Shown piece after piece: positions 35,800 through 47,210 of a DNA stretch of 64,000 bases. Source of the DNA: Thinopyrum elongatum. Taxonomy: Eukaryota; Streptophyta; Magnoliopsida; Poales; Poaceae. The position numbers were made by a program, and so were the translations under genes. Location of the stretch: the NCBI GenBank assembly GCA_011799875.1, contig CM022297.1, positions 76,946,488 to 77,010,487 on the forward strand. The letters are read 5' to 3'. The notes beneath the pieces are model-generated. The model made no database searches and had not been told where the DNA came from. It saw only the letters and a program-made list of their open reading frames with translations. Each line of letters opens with the position of its first letter. Within the stretch, counting starts at the first letter, position 1.

Positions 35800-36590
35800 C
35801 CCCCCTCTCTATATGGCCTCCCCCAGGAGACCCAAACCCTAGCCCTACCCCTGATCCCCCCTCCCCCTCGCTTTCTCCTCCCCCCCCCATCTGGATCGGG
35901 ATCCCCCGATCCCGTCCGCCCCGTCGCCGACGCCGCTCGCCGACGCCGCCCCGTCGCCGCCTCCCCCTCGTCAGCCCCCACCTCCCGATCCAGATCGGGA
36001 TCGGGATCGCGGGAACGACCCCGTCGCCCTCGGTCGCTGCGACGACCGCGCCGCCTCGCCGTCGCCGTTGGACCCGCCGCCCGAGCCCCCTCCTCGGCCT
36101 CCCCTCGACCCGCTCTGCCCTCCGCCCCCCTCTCCCTCGACCGCCCCCCCGGGCCCACCGCCCTCCCCCCCCCCCCCTCCCTCGCCGGTCTGCCTCGTCT
36201 ACGTCGCCGCTTTGTCCCCGCCGGCCTGCCTCCCCATCGCCGTCGTCCCCGTCGACCACCCCGACCCCCGCTGCCCCGTCCCTACGGATCACGGTGAGGC
36301 CTCGGGCCTCTCCCCCCCTCTTTGCTCCCGCACCTCGCCGTGCACGCATCCCGCCGGCCACTGCCCGCCTCCAGCCACCCCGCGCTCCCCCGCGCCCGCC
36401 CTCCGCCCCCTCCCCCCGCCTCCGCGCCCCCCCCCCCTCGCTCCCGTCCCCTCCCCGCCCCCCTCCCCGCCCCGCGAGCCGCCCCCGCCCTGCGTCCCTT
36501 TGGCACCGGACATGTCCGGTCCCAAAAGGGGCACGCCCCGGACGTGTCCGCCCCTGGTCCACTGACCAGTGGGCCCATGACCCAAAATAA
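35800..36590 (+). other. GC-rich block of G LTR (possible leader / first exon)
   Basis: CTCTATATGGCC (~35808) is TATA-like and is followed by AAACCCTAGCCC, then an almost pure C/G stretch. Frames are open on both strands, up to 279 codons antisense, but are Pro/Arg/Gly low-complexity and not believable proteins. Donor-like GATCACG|GTGAGGCC lies at ~36291. Confidence 0.4.
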
Positions 36591-37161
36591 AAAAAGAAAT
36601 AAAAATAATAAATAAAAATGAATAATTAAAATAATTAATTAATTAATTAGTTAATTAATTAGTTAATTAATCCTGATTAGGTTTCTAATTAACTAATTAG
36701 TGTTAATTAAACAGTAATTAGTAATTAACTTAATTAACTGCTGACGTCAGCATGTGTCATGCTGACGTCATCAATCACTGTTTCGGATAATGTTGAATTA
36801 AATAATTAATTAAATTTCAGAAATTAATAAAAACTTTAGAAAATCATATTAATAAACCGTAACTCCGATGAAAATACTTTGTACATGAAACTGACTACTC
36901 AGAACGACGATACGAACCCGAATACATCCTCCGTATTCCCGTCAATGCCCCAGAGAGCTATGAGAACGTTGAACAATTAGACCGATTTCGATAAATGAAT
37001 AGTGTCCAACCCTAATTAAATAAATCCGGATAAATTCCTAAATTAACTAAATCGCTTAGTTAGGCTGTATATCACCCTGGCCCTGCGTTTAGACATGTCA
37101 TGCATCCCTGTTGCATTATTGCCGTGTGTTTACTGTTTCTTCCCCCTCTTCTCTTCGGTAG
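36591..37161 (+). other. AT-rich non-coding part of G LTR
   Basis: TTAATTAATTAG-type repeats, then the stretch equivalent to S1 ~4080-4414. No gene. It ends in the pyrimidine tract before the acidic exon. Confidence 0.6.
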
Positions 37162-38653
37162 ACTACGAGACCGACGCAGCTGCTGGTGCCTCGACCGACT
37201 ACGTTGTTGACGACCCCTACTTGCCAGAGCAACCAGGCAAGCCCCCCCCTTGATCACCAGATATCGCCTATTCTTCTCTATACTGCTTGCATTAGAGTAG
37301 TGTAGCCTGTTACTGCTTTCGGTTAATCCTATTCTGCTGCATAGCCTGTCATTGTTGCTACTGTTGTTGATACCTTACCTGCAATCCTAAATGCCTAGTG
37401 TAGGATGTTAGTTTGTCATCAGTGGCCCTACATTCTCGTCTGTCTGCTATGCTACATTATTGGGCCGTGATCGCCACGGGTGGCGATTGCGGATATGAAT
37501 ACTACTTATTACATGTGACATCAGATGGATACTAAAGTCGGGTCGGCTCGTGGAGCACCCGCAGGTGATTCACGAATGGGGGCTGAAAGGATTGGCCTTC
37601 TCGACGGCCCCCTAAGTGACTCTTTGTTGTGGAGCGGCAGGGCAGGTTGTGACCACCTAGGAGAGAGGTGGGCCTGGCCCTGGTCGTCGTCCGCGGTGAT
37701 CTCATAATAACACGTTTAACGAGATTGGATATTTGATCTGAGTCTGGCCACTGGCCTATACGCACTAACCAACTACGCGGGAGTAGTTATGGGTATCCCG
37801 GCGTCGTGGTATCAGCTGAAGCCTTCTTGACGTCAGCGACTGAGCGGCGCGCGCCGTGTTGGACCGCGATAACGTAACCGCCGTGATCGTGTGGGTTGCT
37901 AGGTCTGCTCGCGGCCGCGTACGCAACGTGCAGGAGCGCACTGGGCGATGGGCCCAGACCCCAGAGTGCCTAGGATTAGTCCGGCGTGCTGGCCTCTCTG
38001 TTGAGCCTAGGTGGGGCTGCGACGTGTGGATCTTCCGAGGCCGGGCATGACCCAGGAAAGTGTGTCCGGCCAAAGGGGATCGAGCGTGTTGGGGAATATG
38101 TGGTGCACCCCTGCAGGGAAGTTTATCTATTCGAATAGCCGTGTCCCTCGGTAAAAGGACGACCCGGAGTTGTATCCCGACCTCATGACAACTAGAAATG
38201 GATACTTAATAAAACACACCCTTACAAGTGACAGATATAACCCGGTGGTCGCTCTCTCGCATGGTGGCGACGAGAGGATCGACGGGTAGGATTATGCTAT
38301 ACGTTGTTGTTTGGTTAACTTCCAACTAATCTCTTCTATTGCTTCAAGATGGAGGCTGCCAGAAGCATAGTCTTCGACAGGACTAGCTATCCCCCTTTTA
38401 TTCTGGCATTCTGCAGTTCAGTCCACCGATATTGCCTCTTTACACATATACCATGCATATGTAGTATAGATCCTTGCTTGCGAGTACTTTGGATGAGTAC
38501 TCATGGTTGCTTTCCCCCTCCTTTCCCCCTTTCCCTTCTTGCTGGTTGTCGCAACCAGATGCTGGAGCCCAGGAGCCAGACGCCACCTACGACGACTACT
38601 ACCACCAGGGCGGAGCCTACTACTACGTCCAGGACGCCGACGACCAGGAGTAG
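37162..38653 (+). CDS. Putative 3' exons of LTR-resident spliced ORF (G copy)
   Basis: Exon n is 37162-37236 (75 nt), after TCTTCGGTAG. It encodes DYETDAAAGASTDYVVDD and a short tail, ending CAACCAG before GCAAGC. The final exon, 38559-38653 (95 nt), follows GTCGCAACCAG and encodes a Tyr-rich tail (TYDDYYHQGG, AYYYVQDADDQE) and TAG. Phase 1 at both joins. The intron is 1322 nt and lacks the repeat block, so that block is not needed for the exon arrangement. The frame is intact although G is a dead solo LTR. Confidence 0.45.
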
Positions 38654-39379
38654 TTAGGAGGATCCCAGGCAGGAGGCCCTGCGCCTGTTCGATCTGTTGT
38701 ATCCCTGTTTGTGCTAGCCATCTTATGGCACCTTGTTTAACCTATGTCTGTACTCAGATATTGTTGCTTCCGCTGACTCGTCTATGATCGAGCATTTGTA
38801 TTCGAGCCCTCGTGGCCCCTGGCTTGTATTATGATGCTTGTATGACTTATTTATGTTTTAGAGTTGTGTTGTGATATCTTCCCGTGAGTCCCTGATCTTG
38901 ATCGTACACGTTTGCGTGCATGATTAGTGTACGATCGAGCCGGGGGCGTCGCAATCATGAAAAGAATGCTTTTATATGATATTTATATTGTTGAATTCAT
39001 TCATGATGCTACTAAAAATTATTATGAGAGAGGAACATATGCTTTTACATATCTCAATAACGTCAAGTTTCCTCTCTTTATGTTGAAAGTTGTGAAGTTA
39101 TGCTTGTTTTCCCTTCCTATGCTAGTTGATTCTTGTTCACATAAATTGTTTGCTCACAAAATACCTATGCATAGGGTGTTGGTTAGACTTAAATGTGATA
39201 GTCATATGTTTCGTGATGCCCCTGTTGTGTTTCAATTCTCTACTTTTATGCGAGCATCATTGAAATCATCATGCCTAGCGAAAAAGGCATTAAAGACAAG
39301 CACTTGTTGCGATATAACTCAACACTTTTACCTACTGTTTTTGTGTGTTCACATGATTAAGCTACTGTAGTAATCATGT

Positions 39380-40870
39380 TTTATAGCTTTTGTTTCAATA
39401 AAGTGCCAAGTAAATACTTTGGGATAGTGTGGATGATAGTTGACTTGATTCTGTGCAAAAACATAAACTTTTGCGCCCAGTTCTGGAATTACCATAATTC
39501 ACTGGGACATGATAAAATTCTGAACTTTTAATACATGATTGATATAAAAATTTCCTACGTTGTCCTAATTGTTCTGAATTTTTGGAGTAACAGAAGTGTA
39601 GTCATTATTCAGATCTTTACATACTGTTCTGTTTTTGATAGATTCTGTTTGCAATGCATAGTTTGCTTGTTTTATGGTTTCTATGGCTTATATTGCTTAA
39701 TATAAATTGTGGAAATTATAGAGTATAGTAGGATTTATGTGGAAACAATTATGAATCTTGTCTTTGACAGTACCCAAGTGAATGATTTGTTTTACTATGC
39801 TAACCTATCTCATGAAGTTCCGTTAAGTTGTGTGTGATTGAAGTTTTCAAGTTTTGGGTGAGATATCGATATGAGGAGAATAAGGAGTGACAAGACCCTA
39901 AGATAGGGGATGCCCAAGGCACCACAAGATAATATTCAAGGAAGATCCAAGCAACTCAGCTTGGGGATGCCCCGGAAGGCATCCCCTCTTTCGTCTTCAA
40001 CATTATCGGTAACCTCACTTGGAGCTATATTTTATTCGTCACATGATATGTGTTTTACTTGGAGCATCATTTTATTTTGTTGATATTTTCTTTCTGTTAT
40101 TTATAATAATATTTTATATCTTTTATTTCAATAAAAGTTTCAAGGATAGCTTTCACCATGCTTATTTTGCAAGTATATGAGTTGCTGTTTCAAAACAGAA
40201 AGTTGCATGCTATAGCATGAATTCTCTAGAAAAGTCAGAATGTGATAAAATGTTGAAATTATTTGCAAAATAAGCTATGATAAATTTTCTACAGTGTGGT
40301 AAATTTTCAGAATTTTTTTGTTAAATAAGTATGGATCTTACTTCATCCTTTACACACTGTCCTGTTTAGGCAGATTGCTGTTATGATTGCATTGTTTGCA
40401 TATGTTTGCTTGTTTAATGATTCTATTTGAGGATAGGAGTATTAAATATGCAGTGGCATTTACTATGCAATGTTAAATTGTAATTTTAGTGATTTTTTAT
40501 AGTAGGGAATGATAAAGCTTTGCATTGATTTATACTAACGTATCTTACGAGTTCTTGTTGAGTTTTGTGTGGATGAAGTTTTTAAGAAGTAGGGAAACCA
40601 TGATATGAGAGGAATGAAGAAGACACAAGATCTCAAGCTTGGGGATGCCCAAGGCATCCCAAGATAATATTCCAAGAAGTCTCAAGCATCTAAACTTGGG
40701 GATGCCCCGACAGGCATCCCACTTTTCTTCATCAACAATTATCGGTTAGTCTCGGTTGAGCCTAAGTTTTTGCTTCTTCACACGTTGTGTGCTATCCTTG
40801 GTGTGTCCTTTTATTTTCATTTTGCTTGCTGGTTTTAATAAAATACTTGGATCTGAAATCTTTATTTGGA
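39380..40870 (+). repeat. ~735-bp tandem duplication with hairpins (D)
   Basis: TTTCAATAAAGTGCCAAG at ~39391 returns in diverged form at ~40125 and again in part at ~40830. Hairpins at 39906-39928, 39963-39986, 40634-40664 and 40697-40720 use GGGGATGCC / GGCATCCC arms. No ORF. Confidence 0.75.
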
Positions 40871-41099
40871 GAGAGTCTTTGTGTAGATACCCATTTACTT
40901 AACTACTCGCTTGATCTTCACTTATATTTTTTGGAGTAGTTTGTCATTTACTCTTGTGCTTCACTTATATCCTATGAGTAAATTGTTGAATGAATTGAAT
41001 ATCATGAAGTTGAAATTATATGTTCATATCATGCCTAGTAGTAGCTTCACGTTGGGTTTAGAAAGTGAAATCTATTGAAGCTTGACAATCACAATATTG

Positions 41100-42270
41100 G
41101 TCATACAAGCAATTCATGAATGATTAGTATAAGGAAGAGAACTTTCACATACAAATATATTATCTTGGACATCTTCTATGATTTTGAATACCCATTAATT
41201 ATTTTCAAACTTGAGCAAATTAGTTCAAGTTGGACAAGGAAGACAACGTAATGAGTTATGGTTGCATATATTTGCATAGAAGTTATATTGTTATGGATCC
41301 TCCAACATGTGGTGTTTGCTTAGGATCTTTTGCTAGCCAAAAATTCGTACTAAGTAGAGATACTACTTGTGCATCCAAAAACCCTTAAACCCAGTTTCTT
41401 ACCATGAGTGTCCACCATATATACCTATGGATTGAATAAGATCCTTCAAGTAAGTTGTCCTCGGTGCAAAAAGCAATAAAAATTGCTCATAAAATATAAG
41501 TGATCTTTTATTGCAAGGGAAAATAAGTGTTGTACGAATTTGTGATGGTAAAGAAATAAAAGCGACGGACTGCATAATAAAGGTTGCTATAATAAGGGGT
41601 AATATAACATGACGTTCCTTTGCATTAAGAGCTTGCGCATCCAAAAATAAAAAGCGCATGACAACCTCTGCTTCCTTCTACGAAGGGCCTATCTTTTACT
41701 TTATGTATTTACTTTTATGCAAGAGTCAATAGTATGCATTCTCATTTCAACCTTAATTATTCTCTAGTTGGCAAGCATCATGTGGTGGGGACAGATCTAG
41801 GCACATATGGCCAGTCAAATATATTTGGTCATGAATTATTATTGTTGACAATTATCTCTATGATAAATGAGTTGGGAGGCAAAACATTAAGCCCCTATCT
41901 TTCTCTGTGTTTGATGGATGCCATTTGTTCTAAAAATATGCTTTGAGTACTAGCAATCATAGAGGACTATATGATGATTGAGTATGTGGATATCTTACTT
42001 AGACTTTGTTGAGAATAATTTGAATTGCAATTGTTTGGTGACTAAGAACATAGGTTGTTAAGTTTCGAGAGAGTGCATTGTTTGGTGACTTTGTTGAGAA
42101 CATGTGAATTGATTGCTACTTTATCATGATGGGTTTTATGAGAAAGATTTCTTGTTATGATGCTAGGAAAAGTGATTGAAATTATCAATGATCAAACTTA
42201 TGCACTATGCTAGCATTCACACTTCATACATTATTTCTTTTATCATTTACCTACTCGAGGACGAGTAGGA
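41100..42270 (+). other. 3' non-coding module of D, shared with A and C
   Basis: Same module as A 14450-15560 and C 44900-46050. An antisense frame (41399-41659, 86 codons, hydrophobic) is also recognisable in A and C. No sense ORF. Confidence 0.7.
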
Positions 42271-42273
42271 AAT

Positions 42274-42287
42274 ACGCTTGGGGATGT
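42274..42287 (+). other. Polypurine tract of D
   Basis: ACGCTTGGGGATGT directly before the LTR start TGATACG. Confidence 0.7.
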
Positions 42288-43363
42288 TGATACGTCTCCA
42301 TCGTATCTATAATTTATGAAGTATTCATGTCATGTTTACAACAATTCTATATGGTTTTGGTATGATTTGTATGGAACTAACCCAGACTGACGTTGTTTTC
42401 AGCAGAACTACCGTGGTGTTATTTTTTATGCAGAAATAAAAGTTATCCAAATGCACCGAAACTTTTTGACGATTTTTTTGGAACAAAAGAGGCTCTAGAA
42501 GCTTCATGGGAGGACCAGGGGGTGAAGGAGGTGGCCACTAGGCACCAGGGTGCGCCACCCCCCTCTAGCGTGCCCTGGTGGGTAGTGGGCCCCTCGAAGC
42601 ACATCTTAGCGTGAGACTGATACGTCTCCAACGTATCTATAATTTATGAAATATTCATGCCATGTTTGCAACAATTTTATACGGTTTTGGTATGATTTTA
42701 TAAGAACTAACCCGGACTAACGCTGTTTTCAATAGAACTACCATGGTGTCGCTTTTTGTGCAGAAATAAAAGTTCTCGAAATGGGCTGAAAATTTACGAT
42801 GATTTTTTATGGACCAAAAGAGACCCCCGAAGCACTGGAGCTTGGCCAGGAAGTGACCGAGGAGGCCACAAGCCTAGGGGGTGCGCCCACCCCCCTAGGG
42901 TGTGCCCCCGGCTTGTGGGCCCCTCAGGCACCCCCCTGACTTGTTTCCGATGCCAAAAATTCATATAAATATGGAAATCCCTGAAAAGAACCCTAGATCG
43001 GAATTTCCGCCGCCGCAAGCCTCTGTAGCCATGAAAAACCAATCGGGACCCCGTTCCGGCACCCTGCCGAAGGGGGAAATCATCATCGGAGGCCATCTTC
43101 ATCATCCCGTCGGCCACCATGACGAGGAGGGAGTCGTTCACCCTCGGGGCCAAGGGTATGTACTAGTAGCTATGTGTTTGATCCCTCTCTCTCATTTCTT
43201 GATTTGGCACAATCTTGATGTACCGCGAGCTTTGTTACTATAGTTGGATCATATGGTGTTTCTCCCTCTCTATCTTCTTGTGATGAATTGAGTTTTACCT
43301 TTGAGGTTTCACTATTATCGGATTGAATACTTTATGGATTTGAGGACACTTGATGTATGACTT

Positions 43364-44883
43364 TGATGACCCAAAAGTATAGGGGATCAATCGTATTCCT
43401 TTCGATAAGTAAGAGTGTCGAACCCAATGAGGAGCAGAAAGAAATGACAAGTGGTTTTCAGCAAGGTAATTTCTGCAAGCACTGAAATTGTTGGTAACAG
43501 GTAGTTTGATAGCAAGATAATTTGTAACGAGCAAGTAATGGTAATGGTAAATAAAGTGCAGCAAGGTAGCCCAATCCTTTTGTGGCAAAGGATAGGCCAA
43601 AACGGTCTCTTATGATAAGCAAAGCGTTCTCAAGGGTACACGGGAATTTCATCATATCACTTTGATCATGTTTGTTTGATTCGTGTTCGCTACTTTGATA
43701 ATTTGATATGTGGGTGGACCAGTGCTTAGGTGCTTTTCTTACTTGAACAAACCTCCTACTTATGATTAACCCCCTCACAAGCATCCGCAACTACGAGAAA
43801 AGTATTAAGATAAAATCTAACCATAACATTAAAATTTTGGATCCAAATCAGTCCCTTACGAAGTAGCGCATAAACTAGGGTTTAAGCTTCTGTCACTCTA
43901 GCAACCCATCATCTAATAACTACTCCACAATGCATTCCCTTAGGCCCAAATATGGTGAAGTGCCATGTAGTCGACGTTCACATGACACCACTAAGGGAAT
44001 CACAACATACATATCATCAAAATATCGAACACATATCAAGTTCACATGATTACTTGCAACATGACTTCTCCCGTGACCTCAAGAACAAAAGTAACTACTC
44101 ACGAATAATAATCATGCACAAGATCATAGTGGTATTAAATAGCATAATGGATCTGAACATATAATCTTCCACCAAATAAACCATATAGTAATCAGCTACA
44201 AGATGTAATCAACACTACTAATTACCCACAAGCAACAATCTAAGGTTCCGGAACAAAGATTGAACACAAGAGATGAACTAGGGTTTGAGAGGAGATGGTG
44301 CTGTTGAAGATGTTGATGGAGATGGCCCTCCCAAAGATGGGAGAGTTGTTGGTGATGACGATGACGATGATTTCCTCCTCCGGGAGGGAAGTTCCCCCGG
44401 CGGAATCGCTCCGCCGAAGGCCAAAAGTGCTCCTGCCCAAGTTCCGCCTCGAGATGGCGGCGCTTCATCCCGAAAGTCCTCTCCTGATGTTTTTCTAGGT
44501 CAAAATGACTGATATACCAGAAGAGGGGCACCGGAGGTGGGCCGAGGAGGGCACAACCCACCAGGGCGCGCCTGGGCTCCCTGGCGCACCCAGGTGGGTT
44601 CTGCCCACCTGGTGGGCCCCCTCTGGTAGTTATTTGCTCCAATATTCTTCATATATTCCAAAATTATTCTCCATAAATTTTCAGCTCATTTGGAGATGTG
44701 TAGAATAGGTAACTCTGACATAGCTTTTTCAGGTCCAGAATTCCAGCTGGCGGTATTCTCCCTCTTTGTGTAAACCTTGCATAATATGAGAGAAAAGGCA
44801 TTAGAAATACTCCAAAAAGCATTATTATGCATAAAAACATTATAAACAACAGTAGGAAAACATGATGCAAAATGGACGTATCA
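43364..44883 (-). repeat. 3' LTR of C
   Basis: 1520 bp; minus-strand start TGATACGTCCATTTTGC, end ACTTTTGGGTCATCA. The TATA position reads TATATCAG (44511-44516 region), changed from TATATAAG in the 5' LTR. Confidence 0.9.
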
Positions 44884-44897
44884 ACTCCCCCAAGCTT
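44884..44897 (-). other. Polypurine tract of C
   Basis: Minus-strand AAGCTTGGGGGAGT next to the LTR start. Almost the same core as the tract in A, B and D. Confidence 0.8.
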
Positions 44898-44899
44898 AG

Positions 44900-46420
44900 A
44901 CCTCACTTGTCCTCAAGCGAAAACAGAAATCGAAAAATATGCCCACATGCTTAGAGAGAGAGAGGTGTCGATAAAAACAAAATACGGACATAGAAGCATC
45001 ATGCATATTATTACAACAGCAAAGAACTTTAACATAAAACTTTATCAAATAACTTTTATCACGTAACTTTTATCATATAACTTCTCATGAACAAGTAACA
45101 ATTCATCACAACATTGAAGTATAAAGCATAAACCTTATTGAAAACCAACAAACTATGTTCTCAGTCAACTTTGCAACTACAATTCATCATATTTTCAGGA
45201 AGGGTCACGTATCGGAGCCTTTAGGCAAGTACACATACTCAACCATCATTTAATCTTCTATGATTGCTAACACTCATAGCGTACCCATGAACAAAAAGTT
45301 TCAACCGGACACATAGAAAGATAGGGGCTTATAGTTTCGCCTCCCAACGTATTCACCTCAATGGTGATGTCAACAATAATAACTCATGCTTACTCATATC
45401 CAACTGGATATATGTTCCTAGATCTTTCCTCACCACATGGTGCTTGCAAATAGAGAAAATAAAAAGGAATAGGGAAGAAAACTTTGACTCTTCATGAAAG
45501 TAAATGCATAAAAGTAAAAGATAGGCCCTTCGCAGAGAGAAGCAGAGGTTGTCATGCGCTTATTTGTTTGTATGCCAAATCCCTTAATGCAAAAGAATGT
45601 CACGTTATGTTGCCCCTTATGATAGCAACCTTTATTATGCAGTCCGTCGCTTTTATTACCTTGCCATCACAAGTTCGTACAACGCTCAATTTTCTCTTAC
45701 ACTAAATGATCCAACACATTTAGAAGCAATTTTTATTGCCTTATTGCACCGATGACAACTTACTTGAAGGATCGTACTCAGTCCATAGGTAGGTATGGTG
45801 GACTCTCAAAATAAGATTTGGGTTAAGGGTTTTGGATGCACAAGTAGTATCTCTACTTAGTGCGGAATTTTTGTCTAGAAAAGATATTGAGCAAGCACCA
45901 CATGTTAAAGGATCTATGACAATATAACTTCTATGTGAATGTGAACAAACATAAATCATTACATTGTCTTCCTTGTCCAACACCAACTATTTTGATACAA
46001 AATATTTAATGGGGGCTCACAATCATAAAAGATGTCCAATATAGTGTATTTGCATGTGAATCTTCTCTTCCCTTATTAATTCTTTCATGAGTTGCATCAT
46101 TGACTAATGCTATGTTTGTCAATCTCCACCAAATTTTACCACTTATACTTTTCCTTATGTGATGTCATTACTTACCATAAGATTAGGATATGATCTTTTT
46201 TCGTTTATTTTCCTTTCTTTTTATTGAGACATAAAAGTAAAGAAACAAAACTCAAACTACTCTTTATTATATATCTCGGACACGATTACATCGATTGATA
46301 GATCACTAAGCAAGCACTCGAAAAGAAAGGATCGAACTAAAACTTTTATTCAACTAAATCATAGGAAACTAAAGATCGAACTAAAATAGATGAAAGCAAA
46401 GATAGTGGTGGTGATACAAT
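44900..46420 (-). other. 3' non-coding module of C
   Basis: Between the third ORF and the polypurine tract. Clearly homologous to A 14450-15560 and D 41100-42260 (shared AAAAGATAGGCCCTTCGCAG and GATGCACAAGTAGTATCTCT). No sense ORF. Antisense frame 45484-45705 is hydrophobic and shared with D. Confidence 0.75.
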
Positions 46421-46424
46421 ACCG

Positions 46425-46465
46425 GGACACCTCCCCAAGCTTGGCACAAGCCAAGGGGAGTGTCC
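46425..46465 (-). other. Long hairpin after the third ORF of C
   Basis: Sense-strand arms: GGACAC pairs with GTGTCC, CCCC with GGGG and TTGGC with GCCAA, around a TTGT loop. The 3' arm includes AAGCTTGGGGAGG, a copy of the polypurine tract core. It lies ~12 bases after the ORF stop. Confidence 0.7.
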
Positions 46466-46476
46466 ATACCATGAAC

Positions 46477-46872
46477 TCAAGTCTCCTTTGGTGATGAAGA
46501 AGGTGGTGGTGGTGAAGTAGTAGCGTCACACTTCAGGCTCAGGAGGTACTCCAATCTACGAATGATGCTCCGGAGGGAGATGACATGCTCTTGCAACAGA
46601 ATATTTTCACGAGTGAGATATTTATTTTGCACACGAACCGTTTCGATGATCCTAAAAGCCTCAATTTCAGTAGGGGTAAGATGATCATAGTAAGGCTGAA
46701 GGATGTCCTCTTCTTCTGCTACTGGAACAGCTTGCCCCTCTTTTGGAACTTGATCTCCCTCGACTTCCTTGACCTTCTCACCCTTGACGGTCTTCTCTGG
46801 TTCCTCTCTCTTTAGTTCCATCTTCATCAATCAAGCATCCTCTTCTACTTTGTTGGAGGAGTGAGAAGACAT
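46477..46872 (-). pseudogene. Third ORF of C, coiled-coil protein (nonsense at codon 14)
   Basis: ATG at 46872 gives MSSHSSNKVEEDA, then TGA, then continues in the same frame to 46477 (132 codons in all). Composition: Lys/Glu-rich N-terminal half, then a predicted coiled coil of ~40 residues (from EAFRIIETVRVQNKYL through LEYLLSL), then a Pro/Ser tail. It lies downstream of pol, where Athila elements may carry an extra ORF. It has no transmembrane segment, so it is not obviously env-like. A TATA box sits ~80 bases before the ATG. No known domain recognised. The single stop is the only visible lesion. Confidence 0.6.
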
Positions 46873-46939
46873 GATGCTTGGCTTAACAGATCTGACAGAA
46901 AACAGCAAGAAAGAAGAACAGAGCGCGATACGGTGGTCA

Positions 46940-47170
46940 ATATGTTCGGGGGGTATATAAAGATTTTTTATCTTGGGTAACAAGCAAACGAGAAGAAAAC
47001 AGAGTCGGGAAGGTTCCCAAGGTGGGCACAACCCACCTGGGTGTGCCAGGGGGCCCTGGCGCGCCCTGGTGTCTTATGCCCTCCTCGGGTGCCTTCCTGG
47101 TTGTTTCTTATTTTCCTAATTTTTAATATATTCCAAAACTGACAGAAAATATTTTTGTGGATTTTTCGGA
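46940..47170 (-). promoter_or_regulatory. Internal promoter-like region of C (LTR U3 copy?)
   Basis: Minus-strand TTTATATACC (46953-46962) lies ~80 bases before the third ORF's ATG. Upstream (~47020-47090) is a GC-rich block with CACCCAGGTGGGTTGTGCCC and GGCGCGCC, and an ATATATTCCAAAA motif on the plus strand. The C LTR has the same order at ~53210-53345, before its own TATA box. It may be a captured U3 segment driving a subgenomic RNA. Confidence 0.5.
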
Positions 47171-47210
47171 GTCCATTTACTTACCGTATCACGTACCTCC
47201 TCCCTTTTTA

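Larger units (their letters stand above)
35317..38953 (+). mobile_element. G: solo long LTR, TSD ATCAT
   Basis: Starts TGTAACACCCCC, ends GGGGGCGTCGCA, with perfect ATCAT repeats (35312-35316, 38954-38958). At 3637 bp it is the shortest of the group; it lacks the GAGG/CCTC repeat block. The two exon-like segments are retained. It disrupts D's ORF. Confidence 0.9.
34631..39370 (+). pseudogene. Acidic ORF of D, split by solo LTR G
   Basis: Starts MELRLPQIIHLYHVF 94 bases after the PBS. Part 1 runs to the G insertion at 35316; part 2 resumes at 38959. It has the family blocks (KLGDAMFDEDDIFSPPSF, two SGFG repeats). Near 35241 two extra bases (GCTCTCCC against GCTCCC in B) shift the frame, so it was probably dead independently of G. 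Part 2 carries the C-terminal FIHDATKNYYERGTYAFTYL region and reads past the position of B's stop (CGA instead of TGA) to 39370. The ATCAT target repeat lies inside a coding stretch. Role unknown. Confidence 0.7.

Noticed and set aside
35723..36562. 279-codon antisense Gly/Arg ORF in G
   Set aside because: Pure GC-composition effect; repeated Gly/Arg with no domain, and antisense to the LTR unit.
42288..42617. 330-bp LTR fragment as a separate truncated insertion
   Set aside because: It continues at 60735 after B, with GAGAC/GGGAC at the break; it is the start of the D 3' LTR.
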